Source of the DNA: Pseudomonas simiae
GTDB taxonomy: Bacteria; Pseudomonadota; Gammaproteobacteria; Pseudomonadales; Pseudomonadaceae
Direction: 5' to 3'
Length of the DNA: 64,000 nucleotides
Assembly (NCBI RefSeq): GCF_900111895.1
Contig: NZ_FOKB01000002.1
Location: 124,001-188,000 of the forward strand
Part shown: positions 1-8,809 of the stretch, in pieces
Layout: the number at the start of each line of letters is the position of its first letter
How positions within the stretch are numbered: position 1 is the first letter of the stretch
The notes under the pieces: model-generated
What the model was told of the DNA's origin: nothing
What the model saw: only the letters and a program-made list of their open reading frames with translations
Database searches by the model: none
Program-made: the position numbers and the translations under genes

Positions 1-24
1 GCAGGAATACGCCTTTATGCGCCC

Positions 25-225
25 TTAGTGGCGCGGTGGCAGGTCTTCGGAAAACAGCTCGTCTTCAGCGTCCGGGGCCACGGGGATCTTGTGTTCTTCA
101 GCAGCCCAGGCGCCCAGGTCGATAAGCTTGCAGCGGTCCGAGCAGAACGGCCGGTTGAGGTTGGTCGCTTTCCATTCCACGGGTGCGCCGCAGGTTGGGC
201 AGTCGACGGTCAAGGGTTGGCTCAT
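25..225 (-). CDS. yacG: DNA gyrase inhibitor YacG
   Basis: This 66-residue protein has the YacG zinc finger: CPTC near residues 9-12 and the second half, [14 protein letters not shown], near residues 27-40. Family members bind the GyrB subunit and block DNA binding by gyrase. The start ATG overlaps the coaE stop (ATGA at 222-225), so the gene is the last of a pilC-pilD-coaE-yacG operon with overlapping ends. The C-terminal tail is acidic, as usual for the family. Length and motif fit fully. Confidence 0.95.
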   Translation of the reverse strand: MSQPLTVDCPTCGAPVEWKATNLNRPFCSDRCKLIDLGAWAAEEHKIPVAPDAEDELFSEDLPPRH

Positions 226-845
226 GATCGGCCTCCACGCAAAGTAAGGTAAAAGTGGTGCAGTCGCTCGACCTCGCTGTGCAGCCAGGCAAGGTCCCGG
301 TCATTGACCAGTACATCATCGGCATGGTTCAGGCGGTCTTCGCGGCTGGATTGAGCCTTGAGGATCGCCTGCACCTGTTGCTCGTTGATGCCGTCGCGCT
401 GCAGGGTACGCTGAATCTGCAGCGACTGCGGCACATCGATCACCAGGATGCGCTGGGTCATGCTGTACTGGCCGGACTCGATCAGCAGCGGCGACACCAA
501 TATCGCGTAAGGCGACTTCGCGCGCGCCAGGTGGCTGCGAATCTCCTCGCCAATCAACGGGTGCAGCAAGGCTTCGAGCCAGCGGCGCTCTTCGGGTTCT
601 TCAAAGATCAGCTTGCGCAGGGCGGCGCGGTTCAACTGGCCGTCGGGATGCAGCACGCCAGCACCGAAGTGCTCGGCGATGCGCGCCAGTGCCGGCCGTC
701 CAGGCTCGACCACCCAGCGGGCGGCGTGATCGGCGTCCACCAGGTCGATGCCAAGGTCGATAAAGTGCTGGGCCGCGGCGCTTTTACCGCTGCCGATGCC
801 ACCAGTGAGGCCGAGAATCCAGGGTGTTGTAACAGGAGTGGTCAT
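222..845 (-). CDS. coaE: dephospho-CoA kinase
   Basis: CoaE phosphorylates the 3'-hydroxyl of dephospho-CoA, the last step of coenzyme A synthesis in the cytoplasm. The 207-residue product has the P-loop [11 protein letters not shown] near residues 11-21, then [13 protein letters not shown] and the HPLIGEEIR lid region typical of the family. I chose the ATG at 845 because it starts the conserved N-terminus ([16 protein letters not shown]) and overlaps the pilD stop as ATGA. The frame stays open far upstream, but that stretch is the pilD gene in another frame. It is co-translated with pilD and yacG. Confidence 0.96.
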   Translation of the reverse strand: MTTPVTTPWILGLTGGIGSGKSAAAQHFIDLGIDLVDADHAARWVVEPGRPALARIAEHFGAGVLHPDGQLNRAALRKLIFEEPEERRWLEALLHPLIGEEIRSHLARAKSPYAILVSPLLIESGQYSMTQRILVIDVPQSLQIQRTLQRDGINEQQVQAILKAQSSREDRLNHADDVLVNDRDLAWLHSEVERLHHFYLTLRGGRS

Positions 846-1708
846 CTGAAACCGACAGACTGCAAATAGAAGTTGGTTATTTGACCACCCCAGAGCAATG
901 CAATCCAGCCGGCAATCGCCAGATACGGACCAAATGGCATCGGTGCCGACGCGTGGGACTTGCGCAGGCGCATCAGGATCAAGCCCACGACCACACCCAC
1001 CAGCGACGACATCAACAGGGTCATGGGCAGGATCTGCCAGCCCCCCCAGGCGCCGAGCAAGGCCAGCAGCTTGAAGTCGCCATGGCCCATGCCGTCCTTG
1101 CCGGTGACCAGCTTGAACAGCCAGAACACGCTCCACAGGCTCATGTACCCGATGACCGCACCCCACAAGGCCTCGGGCAGTGTCGTCAGCAGGCCGAACC
1201 CGTTGACGATCAGCCCCAGCCACAGCAGCGGCATCACTAGCACATCCGGCAACAGCTGATGGTCTGCATCGATCAGGCTCATCGCCAACAATCCCCAGCT
1301 CAGCACCAGCACTGCGCCCGCCTGCCAGCCAAAGCCGAAACGCCAGGCCACCCAGGCTGAGATCAATGCACACGCCAGTTCAGTGAGCGGATAACGGGCG
1401 CTGATCGCACCTTGGCAATGGGCGCAGCGGCCTCGCAGAAACAGGTAACTGAGCAGTGGGATATTTTCCCACGGACGTATCGGATGATTGCAGTGTGGGC
1501 AGCAGGAACTGGGGTGCATCAGGTTGTAGGTCGGGCCGGCAGGCTCAGCGGGCAAGCCGAGCACTTCGAGCGCCTGGGCCCGCCATTCCCGTTCGAGCAT
1601 CGTTGGAAGGCGCCACACCAGCACGTTGAGAAAGCTGCCGACGATCAGGCCCAGCAGCGCCGCCAGCGCAACAAAAGCCCAGGGGGGGCCGGCCAACAGC
1701 AGGCTCAA
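842..1708 (-). CDS. pilD: prepilin peptidase / N-methyltransferase PilD
   Basis: PilD cleaves and N-methylates type IV prepilins and type II pseudopilins at the inner membrane. The 288-residue product has the N-terminal [16 protein letters not shown] segment, the zinc-type cysteine pairs CPHC and CAHC, and the two catalytic aspartate sites DADH and GHGDFK in a multi-pass membrane protein. A TTG start at 1708 is favoured: GGGAG lies 6 bases upstream and TTG overlaps the pilC stop as TTGA. It can serve pilA here and any pseudopilins encoded elsewhere. Confidence 0.93.
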   Translation of the reverse strand: MSLLLAGPPWAFVALAALLGLIVGSFLNVLVWRLPTMLEREWRAQALEVLGLPAEPAGPTYNLMHPSSCCPHCNHPIRPWENIPLLSYLFLRGRCAHCQGAISARYPLTELACALISAWVAWRFGFGWQAGAVLVLSWGLLAMSLIDADHQLLPDVLVMPLLWLGLIVNGFGLLTTLPEALWGAVIGYMSLWSVFWLFKLVTGKDGMGHGDFKLLALLGAWGGWQILPMTLLMSSLVGVVVGLILMRLRKSHASAPMPFGPYLAIAGWIALLWGGQITNFYLQSVGFR

Positions 1709-2913
1709 AATGCGCTCCCCAACTGGAAGACTGGCAGGTACATGGCGATCACCAATGCGCCGACAATGCCTCCCAGGACCACCATGATCAGGGGCTCCAT
1801 GAGGTGGGTGAGGTGATCGACCAGGTTGTCCACATCGGCCTCGTAATGGTTGGCGACCTTTTCCAGCATGCGGTCCAGTGTGCCCGACTCTTCGCCGATG
1901 GCTGTCATCTGGATCGCCATGCCGGGGAACAGGCCGCTGGTGAGCATGGATTGGTTCAATGGCATGCCAGTCGCTACATCGCGTCGCATCTGTTCGATTG
2001 CCCGTCTGAATGGCCCGGAACCGGCGGCACCGGCCACCGAATCCAGTGCCTGCAGTAACGGAACGCCGGCGGCAAACGTGGTGGACAGTGTGCGGGCGAA
2101 GCGGGCCACGGCGGATTTGCTCAGCAGTTTGCCTGCCACGGGCGCTTTCAACAAACAGCTGTCCAGCCATAGACGGAAATCCGCCAAGCGCCGATACGCT
2201 TCGCGCAGCCCCAGGCCTCCCGCAAGAAAGCCCAGCGCCACGGCCCACCAGGCTTTCTGCATGAACTCGGAAAGGCCGATGACCTGCAGGGTGAAACCCG
2301 GCAGCTTGCCGTCGACCCCGGCAAACAGGTTCTGGAACTGTGGCACGACGTGGACCAGCAGCACGCCGGTGACGAGGCTGGCGACCACCAGCACGGTGAT
2401 CGGATAGGTCATGGCTTTTTTGATCCTCGTCTTTAGCTGCTCGCTCTTTTCCCGGTGGATCGCCACGCGCTCCAGCAAGGTTTCAAGTGCTCCGGCCTGT
2501 TCGCCGGCGGCCACCAGGTTGCAGTACAGCTCGTCGAAACAACGCGGCTGCTTGCGCAGCGCCTCGGCAAGGCTGGTGCCGGCTTCGATGGCCTGTTTCA
2601 ACCCTTGCACAAGCTCACGCAAGGCGCGGTTGTCGAAGCCCTCAGCGATGATGTCGAAGGCCTGCAGCAGCGGAATACCGGCCTTCAGCAGGGTGGCCAG
2701 TTGGCGAGTGAACAGGGTGATGTCGGTTGATGTGATCGAGGCTGCCAGGCTCGACAGCACTGGGGATTTTTTGCGCACATGCCCTGGGCAGATGCCCTGT
2801 TTTCGCAACTGTGCCTTCACCAGGGCAGGGTTGTGTCCGGTGGTTTGCCCGGACACCCTGCGTCCTTTGCGGTTGATGCCTTCCCAGGCGTAGAGCGTTG
2901 AAGCGTTGTCCAT
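1705..2913 (-). CDS. pilC: type IV pilus inner-membrane platform protein PilC
   Basis: PilC is the polytopic platform protein on which pilin subunits are assembled. The 402-residue product shows two T2SSF-type repeats: FTRQLATLLKAGIPLLQAFDI about residues 70-90 and FARTLSTTFAAGVPLLQALDS in the second half. Each is followed by a membrane segment, and the protein ends in a hydrophobic hairpin (PLIMVVLGGIVGALVIAMYLPVFQL). I used the ATG at 2913, which has GGAA 7 bases upstream; a GTG at 2928 would add five residues. In P. aeruginosa pilB sits immediately upstream; here the next gene is pilA, divergent across about 200 bases. Confidence 0.93.
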   Translation of the reverse strand: MDNASTLYAWEGINRKGRRVSGQTTGHNPALVKAQLRKQGICPGHVRKKSPVLSSLAASITSTDITLFTRQLATLLKAGIPLLQAFDIIAEGFDNRALRELVQGLKQAIEAGTSLAEALRKQPRCFDELYCNLVAAGEQAGALETLLERVAIHREKSEQLKTRIKKAMTYPITVLVVASLVTGVLLVHVVPQFQNLFAGVDGKLPGFTLQVIGLSEFMQKAWWAVALGFLAGGLGLREAYRRLADFRLWLDSCLLKAPVAGKLLSKSAVARFARTLSTTFAAGVPLLQALDSVAGAAGSGPFRRAIEQMRRDVATGMPLNQSMLTSGLFPGMAIQMTAIGEESGTLDRMLEKVANHYEADVDNLVDHLTHLMEPLIMVVLGGIVGALVIAMYLPVFQLGSAF

Positions 2914-2966
2914 GTCACGGTTCCGCACAGAGGTCGTCGAAGCTTTATAGCGTAGTCAGGTGACGG

Positions 2967-3005
2967 ATTCTGACAGGCTGGCAGTGGCGGATAAAATGTC
3001 AGAAT
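2967..3005. repeat. 9-bp inverted repeat in the pilC/pilA intergenic region
   Basis: ATTCTGACA at 2967-2975 and its perfect complement TGTCAGAAT at 2997-3005 are separated by 21 bases, so the half-site centres are 30 bases apart, about three helical turns. It lies in the only regulatory space shared by pilC and pilA and could be an operator or a hairpin. No known binding consensus is claimed. Confidence 0.5.
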
Positions 3006-3112
3006 GTGCGTCTTGTGCGCGATTGAGCGCCTGCGGATGAGTACACTGGCGCCGCTGTACAACACGGGGCGCAGGACGCGCCTTGTCATGAGTTCTATCC
3101 TGGAGAGTGAAT

Positions 3113-3529
3113 GTGAGACGTCAAAAAGGTTTTACCCTGATCGAGCTGTTGATCGTCGTGGCAATCATCGGCATTTTGGCCACCATCGGCCTGCCCATGT
3201 ACACCACCCACCAAGCCAAGGCCAAGTTCACCGCCGGCCTGGCTGAAATTACCGCGTTGAAGCCTGGTTATGAAGACACCCTCAACCAGGGCACGGTCCC
3301 CACGCTGGCATTGATCGGCGGCACCAGCCCGACAGCCAACTGCAAGATTGACGTGACAGGGGACGTTGCCACGGGCGCGGGTTCCATCAGTTGCGAAATA
3401 CTGGATGCCCCGGCACCGGTGCTCGGCAAGACCATCAGCCTGACACGCAATGCCACCACGGGTTGGACATGCACCACCACCGCTGACGCAAAATATGTCG
3501 CCAAAGGCTGCGGCGCCGACGGCGCTTAA
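3113..3529 (+). CDS. pilA: type IV pilin PilA (major pilin)
   Basis: The product is a 138-residue type IVa prepilin. It has a short basic leader MRRQKG, cleaved before Phe7, then the hydrophobic helix FTLIELLIVVAIIGILATIGLP with the conserved Glu at mature position 5. Cys120 and Cys133 enclose 12 residues (TTTADAKYVAKG), the size of the disulfide loop in P. aeruginosa pilins; Cys77 and Cys94 may form a second pair. I chose GTG at 3113 because GGAG at 3102-3105 is correctly placed for it; a GTG at 3107 would touch the ribosome site. The C-terminus is GCGADGA, with no terminal serine. No clear sigma-54 promoter was found upstream. Confidence 0.93.
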   Translation: MRRQKGFTLIELLIVVAIIGILATIGLPMYTTHQAKAKFTAGLAEITALKPGYEDTLNQGTVPTLALIGGTSPTANCKIDVTGDVATGAGSISCEILDAPAPVLGKTISLTRNATTGWTCTTTADAKYVAKGCGADGA

Positions 3530-3564
3530 CTGCTAAACCCTCCACAGGGAAGTTGAGGTGACCG

Positions 3565-4965
3565 ATGGGGTTATTCGTAGAGCAGCGTGGCAGTGTTTTT
3601 CTGGTCGCAGTGATGTGCCTGCTGTTTGTCGGAATTTGTGCTCCCTTCAGTGGGCATGATCTGCAACGGGTGATGCAGATCGGTATCGGGGCTTGCGCTG
3701 TGCTGTATGGGCTGTCGGTCGCCCGCGTTGAACGGCTGGTTGACCGGCCCACAGCCTTGGGTCTGGCGGCGATCATCGGGCTGGGCCTGATGTCGTCGAT
3801 GCGGGCTCACCAGCCGCTGTGGGCATTTGCTGAAGTGGCGGTGTTTGTTGGCTGCGGCGCGATTGCCGTGGCATTTGCCCTGCTGCGACGCCAGGGCGGT
3901 GAGCCTTTGGACCGTGCCTTGATCCTGTTTGTGGTGCTGTTGTGCCTGATCAAGTCGATTCAATACACCTACGCCGGTGCCCTGGCGTTCATCAGCGCCG
4001 AGCGGGTGCTGGACCCTGACGCGTTGCTGTCCGGCTTTTCCAACAAGCGTTTCTACGGCCAGTTCCAGACATTCACCTTGCCGCTGCTGGCGCTTCCTTT
4101 GTTGATCCCCACGCTGTCTCGCCCACTCAAGGCCGCGACTTTTACGCTGCTGTGCGTGTGGTGGCTGATCGCAGTGGGGGGCGGCACGCGCGGCACCTGG
4201 CTGGGCATGGGCGTCGCGGCTGTGGTGTTGGCGGTGCTGGGACCATGGGGGCGGCGCTGGTTGGGTTGGCAGTTGGCCGCACTGCTGGGTGGATTGTTGC
4301 TGTACTGGCTGGTGTTTAAGGTGTTGGCGGATCATTTGGGAATCGAGATCGCGAATGCCGCCAGCGATCGCCTCACCACCTCCTTGTCGGGGCGTGGTCC
4401 GATCTGGTGGCAGGCCTGGCATATGCTCGTCGAGCGGCCTTGGCTGGGATTCGGGCCGATGCATTTCGCTGATATCCCCAACAGTATTGCCGCTCATCCC
4501 CACCAGGCCATCCTGCAATGGACCAGTGAGTGGGGGGTGCCATCGGCTTTGTGCGTTGCGGTGTTGGCTTGGCGAGGGGGCTGGGCAACGTTCGGTGTAC
4601 TGCGTAAGCGCGCGCTGAGCGCCGAGCGTGCAGACCTGCTGCGGCTCTGCCTGTTTGCGGCGCTGGTGGGTGCGTTAGTGCAGTCCATGGTCGATGGTGT
4701 GATTGTGATGCCTAACTCCCAGGTCTGGCTGGCGCTGGTGGTGGGCTGGCTGATGGCGTTGCACGTATGGCGAGCTCCGGCAGCGGTCGAACGATCATGG
4801 GCCTGGGGGGCGTGGAAAGCACTGAGCGTGTTGGCCGTTGGTCTGCTGATTTTTATTGCGTTGCGCGATGTGCCGCACTTCAAACAGGCCCAGCAGCAGT
4901 ACCTGGACGCCCATGGCGATTACCTGCAACCACGCTTCTGGGCCCAAGGTGTGATTGCCCGCTGA
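3565..4965 (+). CDS. O-antigen ligase-like pilin glycosyltransferase (TfpO/PglL type)
   Basis: This 466-residue polytopic protein has about ten or more membrane segments and a Wzy_C/O-antigen ligase core: GGGTRGTWLGMG near residues 205-216, a periplasmic loop with GRGPIWWQAWHMLVERPWLGFGP, and the histidine motif HPHQAILQWTSEWG. The length matches PilO/TfpO of P. aeruginosa group I strains, which transfers an O-antigen unit to pilin, and the position between pilA and tRNA-Thr is the same. It starts at ATG 3565 behind GAGGTG, 35 bases after pilA, so co-transcription is likely. General PglL-type protein O-glycosylation is the alternative, since the pilin lacks the C-terminal serine used by TfpO. 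Confidence 0.85.
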   Translation: MGLFVEQRGSVFLVAVMCLLFVGICAPFSGHDLQRVMQIGIGACAVLYGLSVARVERLVDRPTALGLAAIIGLGLMSSMRAHQPLWAFAEVAVFVGCGAIAVAFALLRRQGGEPLDRALILFVVLLCLIKSIQYTYAGALAFISAERVLDPDALLSGFSNKRFYGQFQTFTLPLLALPLLIPTLSRPLKAATFTLLCVWWLIAVGGGTRGTWLGMGVAAVVLAVLGPWGRRWLGWQLAALLGGLLLYWLVFKVLADHLGIEIANAASDRLTTSLSGRGPIWWQAWHMLVERPWLGFGPMHFADIPNSIAAHPHQAILQWTSEWGVPSALCVAVLAWRGGWATFGVLRKRALSAERADLLRLCLFAALVGALVQSMVDGVIVMPNSQVWLALVVGWLMALHVWRAPAAVERSWAWGAWKALSVLAVGLLIFIALRDVPHFKQAQQQYLDAHGDYLQPRFWAQGVIAR

Positions 4966-5013
4966 CGGCGGCAAGTTGCCGGACTCTCGATGCGGTGCTA
5001 GCTTTAGCCCACC

Positions 5014-5086
5014 GCCCGTGTAGCTCAGCCGGTAGAGCAGCGCACTCGTAACGCGAAGGTCGCAGGTTCGATTCCTGTCTCGGGCA
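5014..5086 (+). tRNA. tRNA-Thr (anticodon CGT)
   Basis: The 73-base cloverleaf starts GCCCGTG, has D arm GCTC/GAGC, anticodon loop CTCGTAA (anticodon CGT, codon ACG), T arm GCAGG-TTCGATT-CCTGT and discriminator A; CCA is not encoded. By hand folding there are mismatches at the sixth acceptor pair (U-U) and at both ends of the anticodon stem. This tRNA marks the right border of the pilin locus, as in P. aeruginosa. Confidence 0.9.
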
Positions 5087-5231
5087 AAAAGGCAACAAAG
5101 GCAGTACTGTTTTCAGTTGATCCCAGAATGGTTCTGAAGGCCAGACGAGCTGGTATTTGCGCCCGCTCTTTTGTATCTGCGCAACCTTGATGACCCAGAT
5201 GCATCCCCATTCCTCGATCTAAGAGAACAAC

Positions 5232-5537
5232 ATGACCACGACTGAAATGACCCAGGAAGTTCGGCACGAAGAAGCACTCAAGAAGTACCTTGAGGACACG
5301 CCGCAGCTGAAAGAAGAGATCAAGGACCTGAGCGCCGATGATCAGCGTGACCAGATCCAGTGGGCATTCGAGGATGAGGCCGAGAGCCAGGGCTATCAGC
5401 CCTGGGAGCTGACCCTCAAGTACACCTCGACACCGGAAGCGTTCGAAGCGGCGCGACTGGCCTTGCATAAAGAGGCGGCCGAAGTGCTGGGTGTCGAATG
5501 GGAAGAATATTGCGAGATGAATGACCTGGTGGTTTAG
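5232..5537 (+). CDS. small acidic Pseudomonas protein (probably DUF6388)
   Basis: This is a 101-residue, soluble, strongly acidic and mostly helical protein with no signal peptide or membrane segment (EEALKKYLEDTPQLKEEIKDLSADD..., ending CEMNDLVV). I recall similar proteins, grouped as DUF6388, widely in Pseudomonas, but no function is known to me. It stands alone between tRNA-Thr and the convergent nadC, and is followed directly by a REP hairpin. Confidence 0.75.
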   Translation: MTTTEMTQEVRHEEALKKYLEDTPQLKEEIKDLSADDQRDQIQWAFEDEAESQGYQPWELTLKYTSTPEAFEAARLALHKEAAEVLGVEWEEYCEMNDLVV

Positions 5538-5544
5538 AAGCAGT

Positions 5545-5574
5545 CTGCAGGAGCGGGCAAGCTCGCTCCTGCAG
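5545..5574. repeat. REP-type hairpin
   Basis: The perfect 11-base arms CTGCAGGAGCG (5545-5555) and its complement (5564-5574) surround GGCAAGCT, a typical Pseudomonas REP core. It lies between the convergent ends of the small acidic gene and nadC and may act as a transcript-end barrier for both. Confidence 0.8.
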
Positions 5575-5584
5575 TCAAGGCGCC

Positions 5585-6433
5585 TCAGATGCTAAGGCGC
5601 ATCGACAAATCCACCGCCTTCACATCCTTGGTCATCGCGCCAATCGAGATGTAATCCACCCCGGTCTCGGCGATGGGTAGCAGGGTGCTTTCATTGATCC
5701 CGCCGCTGGCCTCCAGCTTCGCCTTACCGCCGTTCAGGCGCACGGCTTCACGCATATCGTCCAGGCTCAACTCATCGAGCATGATGATATCCGCGCCCGC
5801 CGCCAGGGCTTCGCGCAGCTCATCCAGGCTTTCAACTTCGATTTCCACCGGCTTGCCGGGGGCGATCTTGTGGGCGGCCGTGATTGCCTGGGCAATGCCG
5901 CCACAGGCCGCGATATGGTTTTCCTTGATCAGGAACGCGTCATACAAGCCGATGCGGTGGTTGTGGCAGCCACCGCAAGTCACTGCGTATTTCTGCGCCA
6001 GGCGCAGCCCCGGCAGGGTTTTGCGGGTGTCCAGCAGCTTGACCTGGGTGCTGGCGACAAAGTCCGCGAGAAATTGCGCGCGGGTGGCGACCCCGGACAG
6101 CAACTGCAGGAAATTCAGCGCACAGCGTTCGCCGCTGAGCAGCGAGCGTGCCGGGCCTTCAAGGCGGAACAGCACCTGATTGGGGCTGACGCGCTCACCG
6201 TCAGCCACTTGCCAATGCACGGCAACCCGAGGGTCCAGTTGGCGGAACACCGCATCCACCCAGGCCGTTCCGGCGATGACAGCGGTGTCGCGGGTAATGA
6301 TGGTGGCCGTGGCCAGCCGTTCGGCCGGGATCAACTGCGCAGTGATGTCGCCGCTGCCGATGTCTTCCAGCAGTGCGCGGCGCACATTGGCTTCGATTTC
6401 GGCGGTGAGGTCGGCAAGACGGAGATTCGGCAT
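5585..6433 (-). CDS. nadC: nicotinate-nucleotide pyrophosphorylase (carboxylating)
   Basis: NadC converts quinolinate and PRPP to nicotinate mononucleotide, CO2 and PPi in de novo NAD synthesis. The 282-residue product has the family blocks [41 protein letters not shown] (Arg and Lys of the active site), EIEVESLDE and LEASGGI near the C-terminus. ATG 6433 is preceded by GGAG 6 bases upstream; an open extension to 6499 has no such site. As in P. aeruginosa it lies between pilA and the DUF1631-ampDE genes. Confidence 0.97.
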   Translation of the reverse strand: MPNLRLADLTAEIEANVRRALLEDIGSGDITAQLIPAERLATATIITRDTAVIAGTAWVDAVFRQLDPRVAVHWQVADGERVSPNQVLFRLEGPARSLLSGERCALNFLQLLSGVATRAQFLADFVASTQVKLLDTRKTLPGLRLAQKYAVTCGGCHNHRIGLYDAFLIKENHIAACGGIAQAITAAHKIAPGKPVEIEVESLDELREALAAGADIIMLDELSLDDMREAVRLNGGKAKLEASGGINESTLLPIAETGVDYISIGAMTKDVKAVDLSMRLSI

Positions 6434-6624
6434 AACAGGCTCCACAGACAAAGTGCCCCGATTATAGGGGCAGTGCGCGTTCGAACCCAGGCTCACCACT
6501 CATTTACCGTGCAAAGGCAGAGTTTGCTGGCGCACCTGCCCTCATTTGCCAGATAATCTAGCGCCTTGCAATTGGCGTCATAGCTTTGACGTTCAGAAAG
6601 ATACCGCCGTTTCAGGAGGCCAGG

Positions 6625-8748
6625 ATGCACAATGACGCAAAGGTGGTGCCTTTCAATAAGGCGTCCGCCACGCCATCGCCGCTCGCCAGACTGCCGGTAG
6701 TGTTGCTGCAGGTCCGCGACAAGGCGGCGCAACAGCTGCAGCAAGGGCTGCAGGACCTGTTCGATAACGCCGACGACACCTTGTTCGAAATGGCCGACAA
6801 GGCGCGCAACAACCTCGACCATCATATTTTCTTCGAGGCCATGCGCGACCTGCGCCTCAAGCGCAAGAATTTCGAGCGCGTGTTCATGGAGCGCCTGTTT
6901 GAAGCCTTCGCCAGCCTGGGTCAGGCAGGGCGGGGGGAATTGCAGTTGGTGCCAGTGGTTTCCTACGACGCGGCACCGGGCTCGTCCAGGGATGACCTGG
7001 AAAAAGCCGTTACGCTTGAAGCAATGCTGGATCGGGTGCGGCATCGTGACGGCCTGGCCTTGGGGCAACTCACGGCGCGCTTGAGCGCGTTGCTCGGCAA
7101 CCAGCTGGATGATCGCGAGAACCCACTGGGGCCAGCGCTGCTGTGTGAGTGCTTCCTGCGGGCGGGACGCAGCCTGGGCGTGGAGATCCGCGTCAAACTG
7201 ATCATGCTCAAGCTGTTTGAAAAATACGTACTCAGTGACGCCGACCAACTGTACGGCGAAGCCAATCAGTTGCTGGTCGCGACCGGTGTGTTGCCTGAAC
7301 TCAAGGCCGTACCGTCCCGCCGGCGTGAGGCGCGTGAGGCCCGTGAGCTTGCGCGCGAAGAAACCTTGCCGCCTGTCGACGAAAATGGCCAGGAAGCCTT
7401 CGCTGCGCTGCAGCCGTTGCTCACCGCGGTACGCGGTAGCGTGGCGCCGACCCTTGAAGCCAGCGCCGAACCCTTGCCCATCTCCCCCCGTGACCTGCTG
7501 CGCCTGCTGTCCCACTTGCAGCAATATGTACCCGAGCCTGAGGTCGAGGATGATTTCGACCTGCGCAACCAGCTTGAACAGTTGCTCACCCGCGTCAGCG
7601 TCAAGAGCGGTAAGTCGCGGGTGGTGGAGGAGGCGGACGAAGATGTGATCAACCTGGTCGCGTTGCTGTTCGAATTCATCCTCAACGACCGGGCCGTGCC
7701 CGATGCCTACAAGGCCTTGATCGGTCGCCTGCAGATCCCGATGCTGAAAGTGGCGGTGCTGGACAAGAGCCTTTTCAGTCGAGCCAGCCACCCGGCGCGA
7801 CGCCTGCTCAATGAAATCGCCACCGCTGCCATGGGCGCCAGCCAGCGCGACCCTCTGTACCTGCGCATCGAGCAGGTGGTGCAGCGCTTGCTCAATGAAT
7901 TTGTCGAAGACCCGGTGATCTTTTCCCAATTGCTCGCCGAGTTCAGCGCCTTCACCGCTGATGAGCGACGGCGCAGCGACTTGCTTGAACAGCACACCCG
8001 TGATGCCGAAGCCGGGCGTGTGCGCACCGAAGCTGCGCGTCAGCGCGTGGCCGATGTGCTGAACAAACGCCTGCTTGGCAAGACGCTGCCGCGTCCGGTC
8101 GTGCAATTCCTGCAGCAGGCCTGGAGCCAGGTGCTGTTGCTGGCCAGCCTCAAGCATGGCGAGCAGTCGGTGCAATGGCAGGCGGGGCTGCGCACCATGG
8201 ACGAACTGATCTGGAGCGTCGGCCTGCAGCAAGACACTGAAGCCGGGCGTCATTTGCTGGGGCAACTGCCGGGCTTGCTCAAGGCCCTGCGCGACGGATT
8301 GACCAGCGCCGCGTTCGACCCCTTCAGCACCCGCGAGTTTTTCGTGCGTTTGCAGGCCTTGCATGTCCAGGCCCCTGGCGGGGGCGACGAATGGATCGAA
8401 GTGCGTGAGCCGTTTGTACTGACCTCTGCGTTACCCGATCCGGTCCGCGATCTGCCGGACAACGACCCCGACCTGCTGAAAGCCCGACAGCTCAAGGTGG
8501 GTGATTGGGTGGTGTTCGAGGGAGACGAAGCGACTACGCTGCGCTGCCGGCTGACGGCGATCATGGCGCCGGCCGACACCTATGTCTTCACCAGCCGCAC
8601 GGGGCTCAAGGTGTTAGAGAAAAGCGCGGGCCAACTGGCAGTGGCGTTCAAGCGGGGCGCGCTGCACACCCTGGACGCTGGCCCCTTGTTCGAGCGTGCC
8701 TTGACTGCCGTCGTGGGCAAACTGCGTCAACTCAATCGCGGCAAGTGA
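6625..8748 (+). CDS. DUF1631 family protein
   Basis: The product is a 707-residue cytoplasmic protein, largely helical and rich in charged residues, without membrane segments. It fits the DUF1631 family, found in Pseudomonas directly before ampD. The C-terminal 100 residues (LKVGDWVVFEGDEATTLRCRL ... YVFTSRTGLKVLEKS) look like a small beta-barrel, perhaps PilZ-like, though I see no clear c-di-GMP RxxxR/DxSxxG motif. ATG 6625 follows a full AGGAGG at 6614-6619 and decides the start. The gap to ampD is 61 bases. Function unknown. Confidence 0.88.
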   Translation: MHNDAKVVPFNKASATPSPLARLPVVLLQVRDKAAQQLQQGLQDLFDNADDTLFEMADKARNNLDHHIFFEAMRDLRLKRKNFERVFMERLFEAFASLGQAGRGELQLVPVVSYDAAPGSSRDDLEKAVTLEAMLDRVRHRDGLALGQLTARLSALLGNQLDDRENPLGPALLCECFLRAGRSLGVEIRVKLIMLKLFEKYVLSDADQLYGEANQLLVATGVLPELKAVPSRRREAREARELAREETLPPVDENGQEAFAALQPLLTAVRGSVAPTLEASAEPLPISPRDLLRLLSHLQQYVPEPEVEDDFDLRNQLEQLLTRVSVKSGKSRVVEEADEDVINLVALLFEFILNDRAVPDAYKALIGRLQIPMLKVAVLDKSLFSRASHPARRLLNEIATAAMGASQRDPLYLRIEQVVQRLLNEFVEDPVIFSQLLAEFSAFTADERRRSDLLEQHTRDAEAGRVRTEAARQRVADVLNKRLLGKTLPRPVVQFLQQAWSQVLLLASLKHGEQSVQWQAGLRTMDELIWSVGLQQDTEAGRHLLGQLPGLLKALRDGLTSAAFDPFSTREFFVRLQALHVQAPGGGDEWIEVREPFVLTSALPDPVRDLPDNDPDLLKARQLKVGDWVVFEGDEATTLRCRLTAIMAPADTYVFTSRTGLKVLEKSAGQLAVAFKRGALHTLDAGPLFERALTAVVGKLRQLNRGK

Positions 8749-8809
8749 TCGCAACCGAAGGGGCGAACGCGGCATACTGGTCACATGTTGTCTCGTTCAA
8801 GGAACCTGT

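Noticed and set aside
2914..3112. Sigma-54 promoter of pilA
   Set aside because: No GG-N10-GC with suitable flanks (TGGCAC-N5-TTGC) was found on the pilA strand.
5087..5231. Attachment site or integrated element at the 3' end of tRNA-Thr
   Set aside because: No repeat of the tRNA 3' end and no integrase gene occur in the next kilobases.
6493..8364. 623-codon open frame on the minus strand opposite the DUF1631 gene
   Set aside because: It is rich in Gln, Arg and His as expected for a mirror frame of a high-GC gene, has no ribosome site or known domain, and is contradicted by the AGGAGG-started gene on the other strand.
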